From NCBI GenBank assembly GCA_001596155.1, contig CP014771.1, forward strand, positions 1,488,001-1,552,000: a DNA stretch of 64,000 nt. The letters run 5' to 3'. This stretch comes from Hymenobacter psoromatis. GTDB taxonomy: Bacteria > Bacteroidota > Bacteroidia > Cytophagales > Hymenobacteraceae. The position numbers were made by a program, and so were the translations under genes. This document shows, piece by piece, positions 60,311-64,000 of this stretch (position 1 is the first letter of the stretch; each line of letters begins with the position of its first letter). The notes beneath the pieces are model-generated. The model was not told the origin of the DNA. It worked only from the letters and a program-made list of their open reading frames with translations, and ran no database searches.

Positions 60311-61852
60311 ATGCGTATTTCCCTTGTCCTGCTCACCCTAGCGCTGGGCGGCTGTGCCGCGAGCCACTACACCTACGACCCGCCGGCCGTGGCTGTACCC
60401 ACGGCGTTTAAGAACACGGCGGCCGTTGACTCGCTGGGCCGGGGTAGGGCCGAAGTACCTGCGCCCACCGTGGCCGACACCGCCTCGAAGGCGCGCCTGG
60501 CCCAGCAGCCGAGCCTGCCCGCCTGGTGGGCTGTGTTTAATGACACGACCCTGACGCGGCTGGAGGGCCAGGCGGGTAGCCTCAACTTCACGACGCGGGC
60601 GGCGCTGGCCCGCCTCGACCAGGCACGGGCACAGTTGCGCGTGGCCGAGGCCCAGCGCTCGCCGGTAATTGCACTGGCACCCCAGGTGTATAATTCGCGG
60701 CTTTCGGCGCTGCGACCGGTGCAGTCGGCAATTATTCCGGCGGTGGCGGTGCCGCAGCAGCAGTACTATGTGCCGCTCAATGTGAGCTACGAAGTGGACC
60801 TGTGGGGCCGGCTGCGGCGCGGCGCGCAGGCGGCCCGCGCCAACGAGCAGGCCAGCGAGGCCGACGAGCAGGCCGTGCGCCTGAGCGTTTCGGCCGATGC
60901 GGCTAACTCGTATTTCAGCCTGCGCGGCCTTGATGCCGAGCTGTTGGTGCTCGACAGCGCCCGCCAGGCGCGGCGCTACAACGTGCAGCTGACCGCCGCC
61001 CGCTTCAAGGCCGGCGTGGACAATGAAATCGGCCTGCGCCGCGCTGAAACCGAGCTAGCCAACGTGGAGGCCAGCGCCATTGAGCTGCGCCGCCAGCGCG
61101 CCGGGCTGGTGGCCTCGCTGGCTACGCTCACCGGGCGGCCAGCCAGCAGCTTTGTGCTGCCCTCGCTGGCGCCCGACTCGGTGAGCTACCAGAGCGCGCT
61201 GCCGACTACGGGCATCAACCCTACCCCCCCCTCGGCGGCCGTACCCGCGCTGCTGCCGCCACTGCCCGCTATTCCAGCCACGCTGCCGGCCAGCCTGCTC
61301 ACGCGGCGGCCCGACCTGCGCCGCCAGGAGCGCCTGCTGGCCGCCGCCGACCTGCACGCCGACCAGGCCCGCCTCAACCGCCTCCCTACCCTCCTGCTCA
61401 ACGGCTTTATCGGCCCGCAGAGCAGCCATGTCGGTGACGTGGCCAAGGTGGGCAACGGCCTCACCTACTACGTGGGCGGCGGGTTTAATATTCCGCTTTT
61501 TGACGGCGGACGCTTGCGCGGGGCCGAGCAGCTGGCCCGCGCCCAGGGCCGCGAGCAGGTAGCCACCTACCAGGGCACGGCGCTCACAGCCTACCAGGAA
61601 GTAGAAACCGCCCTGGCCGACGTGCGCGCCGGCGAGGCCCAGCTAGCGGCCCAGCAGCGGGCGCTGCGCGCCGCCCGCCTGGCCGGCCGCCTCACTCTGG
61701 AGCGCTACAAGCGCGGCCTCTCCGACTACTTTGCCGTAGTGGATGCCGACCGCCAGACCCTCGATGCCGCCCGCCTAGTGGTGCAAACCCAGGCTACGCA
61801 GCTGCGCGCGGCCGTGGCGCTGGTGCGGGCGCTGGGCGGCGGCTGGCAGTAG
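60311..61852 (+). CDS. Outer-membrane efflux lipoprotein, TolC/NodT family
   Basis: 513 residues. Lipoprotein signal (ISLVLLTLALGGC, lipobox LGGC). Two OEP repeats of long coiled-coil helices: LEGQAGSLNFTTRAALARLD, YYVPLNVSYEVDLWGRLRRG (the family VSYELDLWGR motif), and LYYVGGGFNIPLFDGGRLRG-type second motif (YYVGGGFNIPLFDGGRLRGA), with LLTRRPDLRRQERLLAAADL between. Forms the trimeric outer-membrane tunnel. A Pro-rich linker (PPSAAVPALLPPLPAIPATL) precedes RRPDLRR. Last gene of the efflux set, followed by a terminator. Confidence 0.93.
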   Translation: MRISLVLLTLALGGCAASHYTYDPPAVAVPTAFKNTAAVDSLGRGRAEVPAPTVADTASKARLAQQPSLPAWWAVFNDTTLTRLEGQAGSLNFTTRAALARLDQARAQLRVAEAQRSPVIALAPQVYNSRLSALRPVQSAIIPAVAVPQQQYYVPLNVSYEVDLWGRLRRGAQAARANEQASEADEQAVRLSVSADAANSYFSLRGLDAELLVLDSARQARRYNVQLTAARFKAGVDNEIGLRRAETELANVEASAIELRRQRAGLVASLATLTGRPASSFVLPSLAPDSVSYQSALPTTGINPTPPSAAVPALLPPLPAIPATLPASLLTRRPDLRRQERLLAAADLHADQARLNRLPTLLLNGFIGPQSSHVGDVAKVGNGLTYYVGGGFNIPLFDGGRLRGAEQLARAQGREQVATYQGTALTAYQEVETALADVRAGEAQLAAQQRALRAARLAGRLTLERYKRGLSDYFAVVDADRQTLDAARLVVQTQATQLRAAVALVRALGGGWQ

Positions 61853-61890
61853 CCAAGCTACCTCGGCCGGGTGATTACACTCAGTGTGAA

Positions 61891-61927
61891 GCAGGGTGCG
61901 GAGCCAGCCCCGCACCCTGCTTTTTTT
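61891..61927 (+). terminator. Intrinsic terminator of the efflux operon
   Basis: GCAGGGTGCGG / CCCGCACCCTGC with a 7-nt loop and a TTTTTTT tract. Confidence 0.9.
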
Positions 61928-62015
61928 CGCAGTCCACTTCGTGAAGAGTAGTTGGCAACTATTAGGGGGATAGTGGGTTACTTTGTCACTGTTTCACCCA
62001 TTTTTCTGCTCACTT

Positions 62016-62384
62016 ATGTCACCTACTACTCGCAATACCGTTGCCTGGATTTTACAAGCCCTGCTGGCTTTTGCCTTCATAGCCTCCGGCATCAGGAAGT
62101 TTCTGCACTTGTCTGATACCGTGACCATGTTTGCCGGCCTCGGCGTGCCGGGCTGGTTTGCTTACCTCATTGCCAGCAGTGAGGTGCTGGGCGGCATCGG
62201 CTTGCTGTTGCTGCGCTTCGTGCGCCCGGCCGCTATGGGTCTGATTATCATTATGCTGGGCGCTGTTTTCATGCATGCCACCAAGATTCCAGGTGGGTTG
62301 GCCAAGGGCGTGCCGGCCATCGTGCTGCTAGTGCTTTTGTTTGTAGTGCTGGCACTGCGCCGACAAACTTCGAGAATAGTATAA
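62016..62384 (+). CDS. DoxX-like membrane protein
   Basis: 122 residues from the ATG at 62016, four membrane helices. Motifs WILQALLAFAFIASGIRKFL, FAGLGVPGWFAYLIASSEVL and GGIGLLLLRFVRPAAMGLII fit the DoxX/DoxX-like family. These proteins are of variable function, often stress- or redox-linked. A near -7 box (TACTTTG) is at ~61979. Single-gene transcript by its own gap and the preceding terminator. Confidence 0.8.
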   Translation: MSPTTRNTVAWILQALLAFAFIASGIRKFLHLSDTVTMFAGLGVPGWFAYLIASSEVLGGIGLLLLRFVRPAAMGLIIIMLGAVFMHATKIPGGLAKGVPAIVLLVLLFVVLALRRQTSRIV

Positions 62385-62475
62385 TTTTAATATATTCCAA
62401 GTAAACGCCGCTAATTAACCCGCACACGCTGAAGCGTATGCTACAGTTCGCCAGGCCAGCCGCCCGGCGTTTTTT

Positions 62476-64000
62476 ATGCAAATCCTATATTCTTACCTGC
62501 GTCGCTACTGGGGCCTGCTGGCGCTGGCGCTGGTGCTGGCGGCCGTCAACCAGGTTTTCTCGCTGCTTGACCCCTACATTTTCCGCAAGCTGGTGGACCA
62601 GTTTGCGACGCGCTACCCCGATATGACCGGGATGCGGCGCGTGCCGTTCGCGCCGTTTTTCCGGGAGGCTATTCCGCTGCTGGCCATGATGTTGGGGGTA
62701 GCGATGGTGTCGCGCATTGCCAAGAATTTCCAGGATTACTACGTCAACGTCATCACCCAGCGGCTGGGGGCCACCATGTATTCCGACGGCCTGCGGCACT
62801 CGCTCGATTTGCCCTACCAGGTGTTTGAAGACCAGCGCTCGGGCGAGACGCTGGGCAAGCTCCAGAAGGTGCGCCTCGACGTGGAGAAGTTGATTCAAAG
62901 CTTTGTGAACGTGCTGTTTACGGCGCTGGTAGGCATTATTTTCGTGATGTGGTACGCTATCAGCGTGTACTGGCCCATTGCGCTGGGCTACTTCCTCACC
63001 ATTCCGCTGCTGGGTATTCTGAGCTTTGCGCTGAGCAAGCGCATCAAGGTGATTCAGAAGACCATCGTGGCCGAAACGACCTCGCTGGCCGGCTCTACTA
63101 CCGAGAGCCTGCGCAACATTGAGCTAATCAAGAGCCTGGGCCTGGCCCAGCAGGAAACCGACCGCCTGAACGGCATCACCAATAAAATCCTGAAGCTGGA
63201 GCTACGCAAGGTGCGCTACCTGCGCTCGCTGAGTTTCGTGCAGGGCACGTTCGTGAACTTGCTGCGCAACATTATCATCTTGCTGCTCTTGTACTTGCGG
63301 GTGCAGAACCACATCAGCCTGGGCGAGTTTTTCTCGTTCTTTATCTACTCGTTTTCCATCTTCGGGCCGTTGCAGGAATTTGGCACCATCATCGGCAACT
63401 ACCGCGAGTCGGAGGCGTCGCTGGCTAATTTTCAGAAAATACTCGACACTCCGCGCGACGTGAAGCCGGCCCATCCGCAACTGGTGGAGCATATTGAAAC
63501 GCTGGCTTTTGATGACGTAACGTTCAAGCACCTCACGGCCCCGCTGCCGGCGCTGGCGGGCATTTCGTTCCGCGCGAAGCTGGGCGAAACCATCGCGTTC
63601 GTCGGCCCCAGCGGCTCGGGCAAAACCACGCTCGTGAAGCTGCTGGTGGGCCTCTACCCCCCGCTGTCGGGCGAGATTCTGTACAACGGCATTTCGAGCA
63701 AAAATGTGGACCTGGACCAGCTGCGCGAGCAAATCGGCTTCGTAACCCAGGACACCCAGCTTTTTGCCGGCACCATCCGCGAAAACCTGCGCTTCGTCGC
63801 GCCCCAGGCCACCGACGAAGAGTGCCTGCGCGCCCTGCACCAAGCGGCCGCCGACACCCTGCTGGCCCGCGCCCCCAAGGGCCTCGACACCGTGCTGGGC
63901 GAAGGCGGCGTGAAGGTGAGCGGCGGCGAAAAGCAGCGCCTCAGCATCGCCCGCGCCCTGCTACGCCACCCTACCCTCCTGGTTTTCGACGAAGCTACCT
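62476..64000 (+). CDS. ABC transporter, fused permease-ATPase (exporter), 5' part
   Basis: The ATG at 62476 opens a frame that runs off the window (508 codons seen). Membrane domain with six helices (QILYSYLRRYWGLLALALVL, YYVNVITQRLGATMYSDGLR, QSFVNVLFTALVGIIFVMWY) then the nucleotide-binding domain: Walker A FVGPSGSGKTTLVKLL, Q-loop IGFVTQDTQLF, signature KVSGGEKQRLSIARALLR, Walker B TLLVFDEAT at the edge. An MsbA/MDR-type exporter for lipid or drug; the substrate is not readable. Confidence 0.93.
   Translation, partial: MQILYSYLRRYWGLLALALVLAAVNQVFSLLDPYIFRKLVDQFATRYPDMTGMRRVPFAPFFREAIPLLAMMLGVAMVSRIAKNFQDYYVNVITQRLGATMYSDGLRHSLDLPYQVFEDQRSGETLGKLQKVRLDVEKLIQSFVNVLFTALVGIIFVMWYAISVYWPIALGYFLTIPLLGILSFALSKRIKVIQKTIVAETTSLAGSTTESLRNIELIKSLGLAQQETDRLNGITNKILKLELRKVRYLRSLSFVQGTFVNLLRNIIILLLLYLRVQNHISLGEFFSFFIYSFSIFGPLQEFGTIIGNYRESEASLANFQKILDTPRDVKPAHPQLVEHIETLAFDDVTFKHLTAPLPALAGISFRAKLGETIAFVGPSGSGKTTLVKLLVGLYPPLSGEILYNGISSKNVDLDQLREQIGFVTQDTQLFAGTIRENLRFVAPQATDEECLRALHQAAADTLLARAPKGLDTVLGEGGVKVSGGEKQRLSIARALLRHPTLLVFDEAT

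Noticed and set aside
1..64000. tRNA, rRNA or prophage
   Set aside because: I found no cloverleaf with an anticodon loop and conserved T-loop, no rRNA segments and no phage structural genes.

Overview
The window is GC-rich (about 60-65% by eye) and looks like a chromosomal segment of a Bacteroidota bacterium close to Hymenobacter. This rests on TonB-dependent receptors, two YkuD_2-type L,D-transpeptidases, a DAHP synthase fused to a chorismate mutase, several Bacteroidota-type -7 boxes (TAnnTTTG), many small lipoproteins, and dense palindromic intergenic repeats typical of pigmented soil Cytophagales. The genus is inferred. I see no rRNA, tRNA, CRISPR array or prophage.

Layout. 1-3.5 kb: 3' end of an RlmD-type 23S rRNA methyltransferase, then a cluster of tiny genes, one interrupted by a complete ISAs1-type insertion sequence (942-2128) with 18-bp inverted repeats and a 10-bp target duplication. 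3.7-10.3 kb: thiL, two small putative lipoproteins, a NYN-domain protein and a secreted GH31 glycosidase. 10.4-21.7 kb, all on the minus strand: a TPR protein, a HupE/UreJ-type permease, two TonB-dependent receptors each preceded by a small Cys/His-rich membrane protein, a DUF4198-like protein and two L,D-transpeptidases. The first part reads as a candidate transition-metal uptake locus. 21.9-31.3 kb: an HscA-like Hsp70, two Pro/Thr-rich secreted proteins, and sbcD and sbcC separated by one small gene. 31.7-34.5 kb: small hypothetical genes, including an HNH protein.

34.8-41.2 kb: a surface-polysaccharide cluster (glycosyltransferase, FkbM methyltransferase, Wzx-like flippase, Wzz-like protein, O-antigen ligase-like polymerase). 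41.3-46.8 kb: a SpoIIE-type phosphatase, an orphan OppC/DppC-type permease with a small partner gene, and a six-hairpin glycosidase lipoprotein. 47-51.6 kb: aroA, aroB and DAHP synthase/chorismate mutase, interleaved with two small lipoproteins. 51.8-54.7 kb: proline dehydrogenase, a small hypothetical gene and a YflT-like stress protein. 55.3-61.9 kb: a tripartite RND efflux set ordered permease, adaptor, outer-membrane factor. 62-64 kb: a DoxX-like protein and the start of an ABC exporter.

The strongest non-gene signals are three. First, more than fifteen long inverted repeats from a few sequence families sit in the gaps; some have tandemly repeated arms and one lies in frame inside the start of the HupE gene. 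Second, the word CTACCCCC / GGGGGTAG is very frequent on both strands, inside and between genes. Third, short AT-rich tandem repeats lie in frame inside genes, including an 8-bp unit in the permease whose copy number would switch the reading frame.
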